From a virus, in IMG/VR virus record IMGVR_UViG_3300031784_000028, positions 1-64,000 of that record: a stretch of 64,000 bases of DNA, one strand, 5' to 3'. The notes under the pieces were generated by a model. That model made no database searches, was not told the origin of the DNA, and saw nothing but the letters and a program-made list of their open reading frames with translations. How positions within the stretch are numbered: the first letter of the stretch is position 1; every line of letters begins with the position of its first letter. The position numbers and the translations under genes are program-made. Shown one piece after another: positions 1 to 9,545 of the stretch.

Positions 1-293
1 TTGGTGTCTTTTTGAACTGCTTGCATTTTTCCAGACTTAGTTATGATTCTATAGTCGCTTTTTGCGTCTGCTGCTTTTAGGAATAGGTCATATCTCTCTT
101 GAAATATGATCTGAGCACCGCTTGGACCATCCTGAGCAACAAATACCGCCTCGTCCGTAACAACAACCCTGGTAGTACTCCGATAAAAGGCATCTTCAGT
201 CGGTGGATTAGATCTTAGGTCATAGACATCTTCAAAAATCCCGGGGGCAACTACTGCTAGGTGCGCTGGAAATATATCAGCAAGCACCTTCAT
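1..293 (-). CDS. Partial hypothetical protein following terminase
   Basis: An ATG at 293 (TAATG overlap with the terminase stop codon) opens a frame that runs uninterrupted for 97 codons to the window edge, so the gene is truncated here. The sequence starts MKVLADIFPAHLAVV. Translational coupling to the large terminase implies a packaging or head role, and the next gene in many tailed phages is the portal, but I see no portal motif in this N-terminal part. Product unknown. Confidence 0.7.
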   Translation of the reverse strand, partial: MKVLADIFPAHLAVVAPGIFEDVYDLRSNPPTEDAFYRSTTRVVVTDEAVFVAQDGPSGAQIIFQERYDLFLKAADAKSDYRIITKSGKMQAVQKDT

Positions 294-1702
294 TAGCGGA
301 CTCTAAAGATATTTACTCGGTCAGTTATTGAGCTTTTTGGAAGTCTTCTGTCTGCCACAGATTTTGCGCGTATCTTTCCTCCGCTAAAGCCAGGCGGTGG
401 TTTAATTAGTAGCGCGGTTAAAGCGTGGACAAGTGCGTCAATCCGGTCAGGAGATTTTCCTTCGCCTGGAATCCACGAGTACATCTGAGACTCTAGGTCC
501 TGTAGGTATCCAACATGGTGGACGCGCTTTTGCTCGTAGGCAAGAACAATTGGCTCTGCACGAAGCTGTTTACCTTGCTTAGAGTGGACCTCTAGAACTT
601 TAATGCTCGGGTCGATTGAAAGAATAGCGTTTCGAACTAGTGCGCCACCTTGGTTTACTTCGGCTACAACAGGGCACCCCCACTTGCGTGCCATCTCAAC
701 AACTTTACGAGCCCAAGTATCTGGAGAGCCGTGAACAGAAGCGTCTTCTAGAACCCATGCTTCGCGCTTGTAGAGATCGTGATCTGCAGTAGACGCTACT
801 ACAACAATTCCACATTCGTCGCGAGGGTTTTCAGCAACAGAAGGGTCAACGCCGATAACTCTTAGAGGAGTAGAGAATGGATACATAGCATGTCTAGCTT
901 CTTCAACCATCTCTTCATTCCACATAGAGCCTTCGAGATCCTCGAGCATCTCACCGTAAAGCTCCTGGCGAGCCAAGGCGGTACCTTCGTAAACGCCGGT
1001 AATGGTGTCAAGATATGAGTTGGAAAGGTTTCCAGCATTGTCCATGGTAGATCCCTTGGTAATAATTACGTTACCTTTGTCGGTTCTGGACTCTTCGATA
1101 AGTTTGTAAAGAAGTGGAACTCGCTTGGGGGTTGTGGTAACAACCATCTGCGGGGTTGCACCAAGACGAGTACCAACTCGAAGGTTATCGAAGGCGGTCA
1201 TACCTGCGGCATCTGGAGTCTGACGCCAAGCTGCAATTTCATCGCCCCAGGCGTGAGTGAACTGCGGACCACGGAGACCGTCAGGTTCGTCAGCGGTAAA
1301 AAGTGTGGCGGTGTTTCCGTTGGGCCAAGTTAGACGACGCTTCGAAGGCTCGTATAGTGGACGCTCGCTTGGAGGGGTGATATTGATGATTCCGGACTCA
1401 CCTTCAACGATAACGTCACGGACGTCGGCTGCGGTACGGGCAACAAGTGCGAATCGGCGTTGGCCGGTAGTCGTGTATTTGGCCTGTTCGCGGACCCATT
1501 CTGCTGCTAGGCGAGTCTTACCAAAACCACGGCCTGCCATAACAAGCCAGATATTCCAATCGGTACCGGGCGGGGCTAGCTGCTCTGGACGCGCCCAAAC
1601 GGACCAGTCCCAGATCAGAGAGTCTGGATCGATGTCAGCAAGAGCCTCTAGTCGCTCCTCCTCTGGAAGGAGAGCGAGCTGTTCCATAATACTTTTACCC
1701 AT
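293..1702 (-). CDS. terL: Terminase large subunit
   Basis: This is the DNA-packaging motor: ATPase plus headful or site-specific nuclease. The 469-residue length is usual for TerL. Walker A is GRGFGKT at about residues 57-63, Walker B ends in DE at about 154-155, a TTTPK coupling motif follows near 190, and a GVDPS aspartate near 285 begins the RNase H-like nuclease domain. A second ATG five codons in (MEQLALLP) is an alternative start. It lies just downstream of the collagen-like gene and is coupled to the next gene by TAATG. Confidence 0.93.
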   Translation of the reverse strand: MGKSIMEQLALLPEEERLEALADIDPDSLIWDWSVWARPEQLAPPGTDWNIWLVMAGRGFGKTRLAAEWVREQAKYTTTGQRRFALVARTAADVRDVIVEGESGIINITPPSERPLYEPSKRRLTWPNGNTATLFTADEPDGLRGPQFTHAWGDEIAAWRQTPDAAGMTAFDNLRVGTRLGATPQMVVTTTPKRVPLLYKLIEESRTDKGNVIITKGSTMDNAGNLSNSYLDTITGVYEGTALARQELYGEMLEDLEGSMWNEEMVEEARHAMYPFSTPLRVIGVDPSVAENPRDECGIVVVASTADHDLYKREAWVLEDASVHGSPDTWARKVVEMARKWGCPVVAEVNQGGALVRNAILSIDPSIKVLEVHSKQGKQLRAEPIVLAYEQKRVHHVGYLQDLESQMYSWIPGEGKSPDRIDALVHALTALLIKPPPGFSGGKIRAKSVADRRLPKSSITDRVNIFRVR

Positions 1703-1725
1703 AAGGTACTAGTGTACAGGATTTA

Positions 1726-3123
<1,398 letters not shown>

Positions 3124-3206
3124 TAGCTGTGAGCTTTCTTCGGTAGAGAGTCGATTCCCCGATACTTGAAGTTTACCACACAGCGCACCCGGTTAAAGAG
3201 TTGCGG

Positions 3207-3235
3207 GCCCTACCAAAAAAGTAGGACCCGCAAAT
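3207..3235 (-). terminator. Strong hairpin between HTH gene and collagen-like gene
   Basis: An 11-bp inverted repeat (GCGGGCCCTAC with GTAGGACCCGC, one wobble) has a loop of six A on the plus strand, six U in the minus-strand transcript. No long U run follows, so it may be an attenuator or mRNA-stabilising hairpin in the leader of the collagen-like gene. Between this and the gene upstream there is also an isolated Shine-Dalgarno-like AGGAGG (minus strand) without an obvious ORF. Confidence 0.45.
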
Positions 3236-3315
3236 CTAGATACGTTTTCCGACCTCCTATTGGATTGTCTTCGGTTTATCTAGCTAGGGCTTTCGCCACT
3301 TATATTATAACTCTG

Positions 3316-3873
3316 CTACTTCAACCTATTTTCTTTTAGGATCGGAGTGTAAACTTTCGAAGTTGCAGTTACTGGTTTTTTGTAACCGTAACGTACAAGA
3401 CGAAAACGTAGTGCACCGTGTGTTACGCCAAGACGCTTTGCTAGTCGATAAAGAGTTACACCCTCAACGGTGTGAGCGTAGTTAAGAAGCTTGGTGTACT
3501 CCTCGGCTTCTTCGCGATAAGCCTTTCCATTTGATCTAACTAGCTGAGCGTAAGGCTGTAGATCAAGCAAGCGCTTTAGTGTTTCAGGGGCTGGCTCAAT
3601 GTAAACCGGCTTAGAGCGTTCAGGCTTTAGCGGTGGCTCCGGAATGTCAAACGGAAGTCTTACATTTTTCTGCGTAGGCTCCGAGCTGTATATCTGGCGG
3701 ACGCGCTCTCGTGTAATGTCACACGCAGCAGCAACAGCTTCGTATGTCCAGTGATTGTCGCAAAGGGTGCGGATCAACTGGTCTCGAAGCTCCGGAGCAG
3801 GGCTGGTCTTAAAAAACTCTGCAATGTGAGTTGGAACCTGCTGGTTCTTTTTTATGTATTTTGTATTCGTCAT
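3316..3873 (-). CDS. Double helix-turn-helix DNA-binding protein
   Basis: The 185-residue protein has two HTH-like segments. The first, around residues 30-60, resembles sigma-70 region 4 (AAACDITRERVRQIY). The second, around 140-170, reads YRLAKRLGVTHGALRFRL. The linker is Pro/Glu/Lys rich. It probably recognises DNA as a transcriptional regulator. It shares the two-HTH layout and a C-terminal HTH with the 169-residue protein at 6074-6583, so the two may be distant paralogs. Specific target unknown. Confidence 0.7.
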   Translation of the reverse strand: MTNTKYIKKNQQVPTHIAEFFKTSPAPELRDQLIRTLCDNHWTYEAVAAACDITRERVRQIYSSEPTQKNVRLPFDIPEPPLKPERSKPVYIEPAPETLKRLLDLQPYAQLVRSNGKAYREEAEEYTKLLNYAHTVEGVTLYRLAKRLGVTHGALRFRLVRYGYKKPVTATSKVYTPILKENRLK

Positions 3874-3886
3874 TATGGTGGTTACT

Positions 3887-4174
3887 CTATCCTCTTAGTT
3901 TTCCTTTTGCAACTTCGATTGGTACGTTACTAATTGTTACCGTATAGCTTCGCTCTTCTTCTGAGCGTGGGATGCCGGTTACCCTGACATCAGTTACGTT
4001 GATCATAGACTCAATGATGTGAACCATCTTCTCTATTTCGGACGTAGGGGCAGTAGGCGGGCACAGTAGCTCTACTTCGCAGTCGAGCATGTCGAATACC
4101 CCGCTTAAAGGGAGGACGTCTCTTAATTCGTCCGACCCATCAACCGTGAGTATTTTTTTCGTTGAGTACATCAT
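3887..4174 (-). CDS. Hypothetical protein, 95 aa
   Basis: Acidic small protein without recognisable motif. Its ATG overlaps the stop of the upstream small membrane protein (ATGA), and the next gene begins 14 nt later, so it is part of a tight operon with the four small membrane genes and the HTH gene downstream. Confidence 0.65.
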   Translation of the reverse strand: MMYSTKKILTVDGSDELRDVLPLSGVFDMLDCEVELLCPPTAPTSEIEKMVHIIESMINVTDVRVTGIPRSEEERSYTVTISNVPIEVAKGKLRG

Positions 4175-4338
4175 TTAGTTTTCCTATTTTCAAAATCTTT
4201 TTCGGTTGGAAAATCGTCGTGCACGTCTCCCATGGTGGCCGCGCCCAAAAAAATCACAACTCCTAGAAAAACCCAGAAAATAAATCCGAGAACTAAAAGC
4301 ACCGCTACAACGATTGTCATTACAGTAAGGGCGTCCAT
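4171..4338 (-). CDS. Small single-span membrane protein, 55 aa
   Basis: The frame opens with ATG at 4338 and encodes one long hydrophobic stretch (about residues 4-36) and a charged C-terminal tail. It overlaps the next gene by ATGA, which supports it being translated. Function unknown. Several such genes in a row are typical of phage inner-membrane accessory or lysis-timing proteins. Confidence 0.6.
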   Translation of the reverse strand: MDALTVMTIVVAVLLVLGFIFWVFLGVVIFLGAATMGDVHDDFPTEKDFENRKTK

Positions 4339-4343
4339 TATTT

Positions 4344-4508
4344 TTAGTCTCTTTCGGACAGCTTAGCTAGGGCGATTGCAGCTAGTGCAATCGTTGGACC
4401 TGTAAGCGGTGGGTTAGTTACGTAGGTAAAAATAACCGCCACTAGTGATGCAAGCAAAGCAAGCACCGCAAGCCAGTTAATTTCTCTTAGCGCTAGTAGT
4501 AAACGCAT
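4344..4508 (-). CDS. Small membrane protein, 54 aa
   Basis: ATG at 4508, stop at 4344. Two hydrophobic segments are visible (about 12-30 and 38-50), separated by a TNPPL turn. Its start abuts the stop of the gene upstream and it is followed after 5 nt by another small membrane gene. Function unknown. Confidence 0.6.
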   Translation of the reverse strand: MRLLLALREINWLAVLALLASLVAVIFTYVTNPPLTGPTIALAAIALAKLSERD

Positions 4509-4685
4509 TTAGTATTCATCCTTTTTGTCTGAAGGCGGAAAGACAACACCTAGAAGTGGAGCCGGATCTTGTTTTAAAAAACGCGCCCGCTTCCATCTTC
4601 TGTAAAGTCTTTTCGCTACTGGGTAGTAGAGTATCGCGACTACTGCTAGTAGGACTAGCCAAGCAAAATTGTTATCTAAGTTCAT
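4509..4685 (-). CDS. Small membrane protein, 58 aa
   Basis: ATG at 4685. One N-terminal hydrophobic span (about 8-24) is followed by a basic patch (KRLYRRWKRAR) that predicts a cytoplasmic C-terminus. The next gene starts one base beyond its stop. Function unknown. Confidence 0.6.
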   Translation of the reverse strand: MNLDNNFAWLVLLAVVAILYYPVAKRLYRRWKRARFLKQDPAPLLGVVFPPSDKKDEY

Positions 4686-4726
4686 GGCTATATCCTATCA
4701 CAGTCTGGTTGTATGCGCAAGTAGAG

Positions 4727-4984
4727 CTACTTTGCAACTTTCTGCTTAAACGCGCGAGGCTTAAACTTACCTTTGAGAATGTCTGGCTTCTCACCGTACT
4801 TGACCCACTCGTAGATGAAGATACATGCGGCAATCAAAAATCCTAGCGACTCTGACTGAATGACGTAGTAGGGGGTTGGATCAATTAGGTAAGTTTCCCA
4901 CGGAAATGTGTAGGCAACAACTGGGAACGCAATAACGTTTCCAAAAACAACTGCGATAACAATGCTTTTGTATATGTTCTTCAT
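4727..4984 (-). CDS. Membrane protein, 85 aa
   Basis: Two hydrophobic segments (about 7-25 and 42-60) with a basic C-terminus (KGKFKPRAFKQK). First gene of the run of four small membrane proteins and preceded by a consensus promoter (TTGACA-17-TAGTGT at 5022-5050). Function unknown. Confidence 0.65.
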   Translation of the reverse strand: MKNIYKSIVIAVVFGNVIAFPVVAYTFPWETYLIDPTPYYVIQSESLGFLIAACIFIYEWVKYGEKPDILKGKFKPRAFKQKVAK

Positions 4985-5021
4985 TTTGTCTCTTTTCTCT
5001 ATTTGGGTGATGCTTGACTAA

Positions 5022-5050
5022 ACACTAATGTATATGGTTTTGTTTGTCAA
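5022..5050 (-). promoter_or_regulatory. Sigma-70-type promoter
   Basis: On the minus strand TTGACA (5050-5045) and TAGTGT (5027-5022) are 17 bp apart. It would drive the small membrane protein operon that begins at 4984. Confidence 0.6.
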
Positions 5051-5065
5051 GTCAAATTTAAAGAG

Positions 5066-5088
5066 AAAAACCCCTCCCGAAGGAGGGG
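5066..5088 (-). terminator. Rho-independent terminator
   Basis: CCCCTCC-cgaa-GGAGGGG stem followed on the minus strand by UUUUU. It ends the NlpC/P60 transcript and isolates it from the downstream operon. Confidence 0.8.
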
Positions 5089-5101
5089 CCTCTCGTTCTA
5101 A

Positions 5102-5854
5102 CTAGTTGTTGGTTTCAATGATGCGGGTGTAGGTAACTTCGCTGTTTCCATTGTCCTTTTGCCATCCACTGATAGAGCGTATTTCAGTCCTATCGCCCGG
5201 CTTGCCGCCAGAGTGAAGCATCTCATCAGGACCTATATAGATCCCGATGTGGTAGGCGCTTGAGTAGTTTTTGTAATTGAAGGATACTAGGTCTCCAATT
5301 TTAGGTTCGGCTACAATCTCGCCCCAGTATCTTTGCCATGTGGCACTGTGATACAGGTCTATCCCAAGCTGGGCGTAGGTCCATTTTACAAGACCCGAGC
5401 AGTCCCAGGCGCGGGGGCTTGACCCCTGAAAAACCCAAGGGGTGATGCCAATTTGTTTTTTAACCAAGACAAGAGCCTCGTTTAGGGCTTTGGTGTCAGA
5501 GGCGATTTTTTCTAGCCGAGCAATTTCTGCCTCTAGTTCTGCTTGCACTTTTTCAGCATCAGACATGAGAGCTTCTTTTGCAGCTTTTTCCTGGGCCATC
5601 CAGTCATACGACCCGACGATGGGTGCGCTTGACTTTAGGACAGGGCCCGCAGCAATCACGGGAGATATAGCAGGGCCGGAAACAATTTCTACCTTTTGTA
5701 CAGGAGAGTCAATTATTTCAGCCGGTTTTGTTACTTGTGTTACTACTGTTTGTTCTGACGCAGCGGTGCTGGACTCTAACATCTGTCCGAACGCTGCGGT
5801 GGAGCCAGTCATTACTAGTGCTATCGCACTGATTGAAATGAACCTCTTATGCAT
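5102..5854 (-). CDS. Exported NlpC/P60 cysteine peptidase
   Basis: Predicted peptidoglycan endopeptidase (cleaves stem peptides). An N-terminal signal peptide (about residues 1-23, ending near AAFG), a Pro/Val-rich linker, a coiled coil (about 86-133) and a C-terminal NlpC/P60 domain (about 137-250) are seen. Catalytic Cys152 lies in DCSGLVKW, His202 in YHIGIYIG, and a third polar residue may be His214. The layout matches RipA-like actinobacterial cell-wall hydrolases rather than a classical cytoplasmic endolysin; a phage copy with a signal peptide could act from outside or as a signal-arrest lysin. Monocistronic with its own terminator. Confidence 0.85.
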   Translation of the reverse strand: MHKRFISISAIALVMTGSTAAFGQMLESSTAASEQTVVTQVTKPAEIIDSPVQKVEIVSGPAISPVIAAGPVLKSSAPIVGSYDWMAQEKAAKEALMSDAEKVQAELEAEIARLEKIASDTKALNEALVLVKKQIGITPWVFQGSSPRAWDCSGLVKWTYAQLGIDLYHSATWQRYWGEIVAEPKIGDLVSFNYKNYSSAYHIGIYIGPDEMLHSGGKPGDRTEIRSISGWQKDNGNSEVTYTRIIETNN

Positions 5855-6073
5855 TTAGCGACCTACCTTTCAGAAGTGAATACCTTAGTACTCGGTCGTT
5901 TAGTGTTCTATTTGGTTTTCTTTCCATATTAAATTGTGGGTTGCACTCTAACACAAAATGTCCAGAGATGCCAAAAAGCACATCCTTCCTTTTATTGAAA
6001 GAACGTGCTCTCCGGTTAATATTTTACCACAGCGAAAATCCTACTGTGTCGGATTTAGGGTGTCAAATCGAGA

Positions 6074-6583
6074 TTAAAGCTTGATTCTCTTGTACATAGC
6101 GCGGTATGTTACCCCTGCTGCCTCGGCTAATTCCCTTATTCCTACGCCATTTTCGTGTAATTTAGTGCAAATATCGGTCAATCTGCGGTTAGCTACAGCC
6201 GCGGAGCTGGTTTGGGTCATTTTTGCCCTATAGGAGCGCGCTAGAGGGGCCAAGGAGCGGATTTCGTCAAAGGTGTCCTCCTGGATACCCGGAGACGTTG
6301 GACGGCGTTTCTGGTATCCCTCAGGGGTAGTTTTGTGTTTTGGTGAAGGAACAATGGGGGCGTCTACTACTTCCGGGCTCTCAACCTCAGCGGCCTTGAC
6401 AACCCAGCTCCTGACGGTGGATTTTGGGCGCCTTGGGTCTAGGCAGTCCCCGATAGCCTGTAGGGCCCAGCCTGCTTTATATAGTGCGCTAACTCTCGGA
6501 ATAAGGGCGTTTATTTCGAGGGAGTTTAAGTACTCAACCTCAGCTGGCGGGATGGGTTGACTTCTGGCAGTTCTTCGGGTCAT
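6074..6583 (-). CDS. Double helix-turn-helix DNA-binding protein
   Basis: The 169-residue basic protein has an HTH-like segment at about 30-60 (YKAGWALQAIGDCLD..STVRSW) and a second at the C-terminus (IRELAEAAGVTYRAMYKRI). The pattern suggests a site-specific DNA-binding regulator, similar in layout to the protein at 3316-3873. On the minus strand TAAACT lies 7 nt upstream of the ATG, so the mRNA may be leaderless. It abuts the 890-bp repeat-rich region and may act there; that link is inference. Confidence 0.65.
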   Translation of the reverse strand: MTRRTARSQPIPPAEVEYLNSLEINALIPRVSALYKAGWALQAIGDCLDPRRPKSTVRSWVVKAAEVESPEVVDAPIVPSPKHKTTPEGYQKRRPTSPGIQEDTFDEIRSLAPLARSYRAKMTQTSSAAVANRRLTDICTKLHENGVGIRELAEAAGVTYRAMYKRIKL

Positions 6584-6863
6584 AAGGTACAGTTTAGCAA
6601 GTTTTGTACAGGGCGATAAGGACTCTACTTTATTTAAGTTTTAGTACCTTTAAGATTTATTTTTTTAAATCCGGGGGCGGCTATGTACTGAAAGCTAAGA
6701 GTTAGTACCTTAGCATTAACTGCTTTTGGCGGGTGAGAAGGCAGCGGTTACATTTTGACTTTTCGTAAAATCGTTTCCTAAAGATAGGGGGGGTCTTCGA
6801 ATTTTTATAAAAGAAAAAGTTTTTTATAGAAATCAAGACAAAAAATAAAAACACTAAGGACAA
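6584..6863. other. Gene-free AT-rich stretch
   Basis: No convincing ORF on either strand. It contains repeated TTAGTACCTT motifs (about 6640 and 6700), a long A/T-rich block at 6785-6870, and the promoter of the HTH gene at its left edge. It leads into the AGATCT repeat cluster. Confidence 0.5.
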
Positions 6864-7410
6864 AAAGTTTTTTAGTTAGTTTAGTTTGAGTAAGTAGGTC
6901 TAAGACTTGATCTAAAGTCTTTGAGAGTGTGAGCTAGATCTAAGGCTTGACTAATCTCTGATCTAGATCTAAAGTCTTGCGAACTTGTCATCTAGACAAA
7001 GCCAGGTCTAGCTAAGAAAAGACACTAAGGGGTCTTAGGGGTCTTGTCTTAGTTGTGTGTAATTTTTGACACTAAGGGGGGTCTTATCTTGGTTAGTGAT
7101 CTAATTATTTTCTAGGCTAGATCTAGAGTTCCGGTCGAGCTAGATCAGACAAGAATCTTTAGTTAGATCTTGTTTAGATTAGTTGTTAGATCTTGGATCA
7201 AGCTAGATCTGATCTAACCGCAGGGGGTAGATCTGATCTAACCGCATACCGCAGATAGATCTGATCAAAATACAAACTAGATCTGATCCGGCATAAAGAC
7301 TAGATCGGCATACCGCATAACCGTAGATCTAATCTAATCCGCTGTAGAGATCTGATCCACCATAAAGATCTGATCCACCACATTAGCCGGCATAGATCCA
7401 CAGAGATCTC
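6864..7410. repeat. AGATCT repeat cluster, candidate origin or operator array
   Basis: The hexamer palindrome AGATCT occurs 13 times between 6936 and 7409 (6936, 6965, 7119, 7165, 7188, 7205, 7229, 7257, 7279, 7325, 7348, 7366, 7404). Six copies are extended to AGATCTGATC (7205, 7229, 7257, 7279, 7348, 7366). A second short motif (ACTAAGG followed by GGTCTTA) recurs at about 7023 and 7070. No ORF is present. Dense iterated palindromes without coding potential suggest a replication origin, a partition site or a repressor-binding array. Confidence 0.7.
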
Positions 7411-7429
7411 GCGAGCGCAACCGCAATAA

Positions 7430-7458
7430 GAAACCCCCCGCCATAACGGCAGGGGGTT
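7430..7458 (-). terminator. Rho-independent terminator
   Basis: GC-rich stem (AACCCCC...GGGGGTT) with a U-containing tail on the minus strand, placed 17 nt after the protease stop codon. Confidence 0.75.
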
Positions 7459-7474
7459 CGCTTATTGTTGTTGT

Positions 7475-8407
7475 TTATTTGTTGAGAAAGGCGGTGTTGA
7501 GTAGAACATTACCCTTGACACTCTTAGCGTCAATGACAACGCCACCCAACCCGTTTCTTGTAATCTCCCAAATAGTCGCGGGCGCTGTCGCCTTTGGGTT
7601 CTTTGATAGATACAAGGCTATAGCTCCAGCAACATGAGGCGCAGACATAGATGTCCCGCTTCTTGTTGAGGGCAAACCGTTTACACCTTCGGTTGTAATC
7701 AAACCGCCAGGGGCATACATAGACACGCACTCACCAAAGTTAGAGTTATTAGTTCTTTGGTCGTTCATGTTAGTAGAACCAACTGTCAAAGCTAGGCTAG
7801 CTCCCGCGGGACTTATTTGACACGCGTCAGCGTTTTGATTACCAGCGGAAACTACTGAAACCAAACCAAGTTTGTAGAGTCTTGTAATCGCGTCATCAAC
7901 CGTCTTAGACTTTGATACCGCAATACTCATGTTCACAACACCAGGGACACCGCGCGGGTGATTCTTAGCTATCCAATCGATACCCTTTAGAACCGCGTCA
8001 GGTGATACTCCACCCTTACAATCAGCAACGCGAACTGGCACAATGGTTGCGCTCTTAGCTACTCCATAAGTAGCGCTCGCAACAATTCCAGCTACCGCTG
8101 TCCCGTGTCCATTACAATCACGGTTAGCTTGGTGTGGCGTTCTGATTCCAGCGAGCGCGTCAAACCCTGTAAGAACTCTCCCGCCAAAACCAGGTAGCGT
8201 TCCAAGAACTCCAGTATCCATAACATAGACACGCACTCCAGCGCCAGCGCTGTCGGGGTAGCTATAACTTCTATCTAGTGTTGCTGTTGCTTGGTCTAAT
8301 CTATCCAAACCCCAAGAACTAACTTCGGTCTGAACTCCAGCGCTAGCGGGTGTTGCCCCAATGGCAAGCACAATGACCGCGAGCGCGATACTAATTTTAT
8401 TCTTCAC
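7475..8407 (-). CDS. Secreted subtilisin-like serine protease (S8)
   Basis: Predicted extracellular endopeptidase of 310 residues. A signal peptide (1-23, cut after ASA) is followed almost at once by the catalytic domain: Asp64 in VMDTG, His101 in NGHGTAVAG, oxyanion Asn190 in SAGN, Ser253 in SGTSMSAPHVAG. The I9 propeptide usual in proteinase K-like enzymes is missing, leaving about 30 residues before the first strand. Secreted S8 proteases are unusual in phage genomes; it could process virion proteins or act on the host surface. Own terminator downstream. Confidence 0.9.
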   Translation of the reverse strand: MKNKISIALAVIVLAIGATPASAGVQTEVSSWGLDRLDQATATLDRSYSYPDSAGAGVRVYVMDTGVLGTLPGFGGRVLTGFDALAGIRTPHQANRDCNGHGTAVAGIVASATYGVAKSATIVPVRVADCKGGVSPDAVLKGIDWIAKNHPRGVPGVVNMSIAVSKSKTVDDAITRLYKLGLVSVVSAGNQNADACQISPAGASLALTVGSTNMNDQRTNNSNFGECVSMYAPGGLITTEGVNGLPSTRSGTSMSAPHVAGAIALYLSKNPKATAPATIWEITRNGLGGVVIDAKSVKGNVLLNTAFLNK

Positions 8408-8525
8408 TTTATCTCTCCAATCTAAAGCCCAACAATAGGCAAGGTAAAACTAACATGAATCAGCAAACAAGTCAACTAACCCCGGATCTGAATTAGCCAC
8501 ACTAATCACCACACAAGAAAACCCC

Positions 8526-8553
8526 CGTAGAGGTAAAATACGGGGGTTTTGTT
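8526..8553 (-). terminator. Terminator hairpin
   Basis: AACCCCCGTA and TACGGGGGTT form a 10-bp stem with U-rich flanks on both strands; on the minus strand it follows the hairpin with the CCCCC loop (8554-8572) and ends the 8572-9079 operon. Confidence 0.75.
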
Positions 8554-8572
8554 GATAGTTGGGGGAACTATC
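8554..8572 (-). ncRNA. 3'-UTR hairpin with CCCCC loop
   Basis: The minus-strand transcript reads GAUAGUU-CCCCC-AACUAUC: a perfect 7-bp stem exposing five C. It lies just upstream of the terminator and its right arm overlaps the stop codon region of the 47-residue gene. The loop is complementary to the GGGG Shine-Dalgarno cores used by many neighbouring genes. Similar hairpins occur at 13000-13066 and 17837-17930. Confidence 0.5.
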
Positions 8573-8715
8573 TATCTCTTGGGGGGCAAGTATGTCGAGC
8601 GAGTATGTTTTGGTCGGTAGTTGTCCCGTCTTACAATCAGTAAGCCGTAAATCATAAGAGCAAAGCCACCAAGAATAAGAGCAATGCCAGACGCTAAGAA
8701 AAGTAAATCTCCCAT
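8572..8715 (-). CDS. Small membrane protein, 47 aa
   Basis: ATG at 8715 overlaps the upstream stop (TAATG). One long hydrophobic span (about 3-28) and a basic C-terminal tail. Third gene of an operon of three coupled genes. Function unknown. Confidence 0.65.
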   Translation of the reverse strand: MGDLLFLASGIALILGGFALMIYGLLIVRRDNYRPKHTRSTYLPPKR

Positions 8716-8849
8716 TAGGAAATCACCTCGTAGCTAGCGATTCTACTTTCCGCAACTAGGCGGTCATAGTAATCGGTTATGTCGGTAGAGTGAGCTGAAT
8801 AGCCATAAGGCGTTTTCGAGCCGTCTAGGTTGAGTACAATAATGGTCAT
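8715..8849 (-). CDS. Hypothetical protein, 44 aa
   Basis: ATG at 8849 overlaps the stop of the upstream gene (TAATG) and its own stop overlaps the next start in the same way, which strongly suggests real coupled translation. Soluble, no motif recognised. Confidence 0.6.
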   Translation of the reverse strand: MTIIVLNLDGSKTPYGYSAHSTDITDYYDRLVAESRIASYEVIS

Positions 8850-9079
8850 TAGTTTTCCTCTCCAATAATCTTGTAAGCAAGTCTATCCAGTTGCGTAGCA
8901 AAAGCAAAAGCAACCGCACAAACAAAACCAATCAAAAGTCCATTAGCCCAAACTTCATCAAGCGTAATTGACATACCAGCACCAAGCAAGCCCAGCACTA
9001 CATAACCAGCAACATACAAACCAGCAACTACTGGCACAAGTAGCAAACCTGCTACTGCTCTACGGATTACAAACTTCAT
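8849..9079 (-). CDS. Membrane protein, 76 aa
   Basis: Two hydrophobic segments (about 9-36 and 46-62). First gene of a three-gene coupled operon, with an AAGGGG-type ribosome binding site and a promoter at 9120-9148. Function unknown. Confidence 0.65.
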   Translation of the reverse strand: MKFVIRRAVAGLLLVPVVAGLYVAGYVVLGLLGAGMSITLDEVWANGLLIGFVCAVAFAFATQLDRLAYKIIGEEN

Positions 9080-9119
9080 TTCTTACCCCTTATCTTTGGG
9101 GAACTTCCCCAACAAGTCA

Positions 9120-9148
9120 AAAGTAGCACTAGCCCAAACTAAAGTCAA
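9120..9148 (-). promoter_or_regulatory. Sigma-70-type promoter
   Basis: Minus-strand TTGACT (9148-9143) and TACTTT (9125-9120) with a 17-bp spacer, about 40 bp upstream of the ATG at 9079. Confidence 0.55.
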
Positions 9149-9203
9149 GCACATTTTGAAAAAAGTTTTTCGGGCGTGTCGCGCCAGCGGATCCGCCAGG
9201 GTC

Positions 9204-9235
9204 AAAATAAAAACCCCCGCCAGAATCAGCGGGGG
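9204..9235 (-). terminator. Rho-independent terminator
   Basis: GCCCCCGC/GCGGGGG stem followed on the minus strand by GUUUUUAUUUU. Ends the transcript of the gene at 9252-9452. Confidence 0.8.
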
Positions 9236-9251
9236 CTTCAAGAAGATTCAG

Positions 9252-9452
9252 CTAGAAAAGGTCTTCTTCTTCTTCATCTTCTTCGTAATCTTCGATTTCT
9301 TGGATTTCTATTGAATCCACATTATCGTAAGTAATTTCCTTGTCCATTGTGTCGCCCCAACTTGTCCAAGCAAGCTTCTCGGCAGCTTCGGGAGATTCAG
9401 CTTCCAATTCCCCTGAAAACTCAACCAACATCTTCACTTCATACTTTGGCAT
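9252..9452 (-). CDS. Acidic hypothetical protein, 66 aa
   Basis: Start chosen at ATG 9452 because GAAAGGGG lies 7 nt upstream. The protein begins MPKYEVKMLVEFSGEL and ends in a run of Glu/Asp. No recognised domain; the first half resembles short beta-alpha phage proteins of unknown function. Confidence 0.6.
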   Translation of the reverse strand: MPKYEVKMLVEFSGELEAESPEAAEKLAWTSWGDTMDKEITYDNVDSIEIQEIEDYEEDEEEEDLF

Positions 9453-9545
9453 TTTTGCCCCTTTCTTGCGGAACCTCCGCAGCTCAATTCTTCCACCAAC
9501 CGCCGACAATTATCAAGAACATTCCTCAGCGTGTCGGAATTATTT

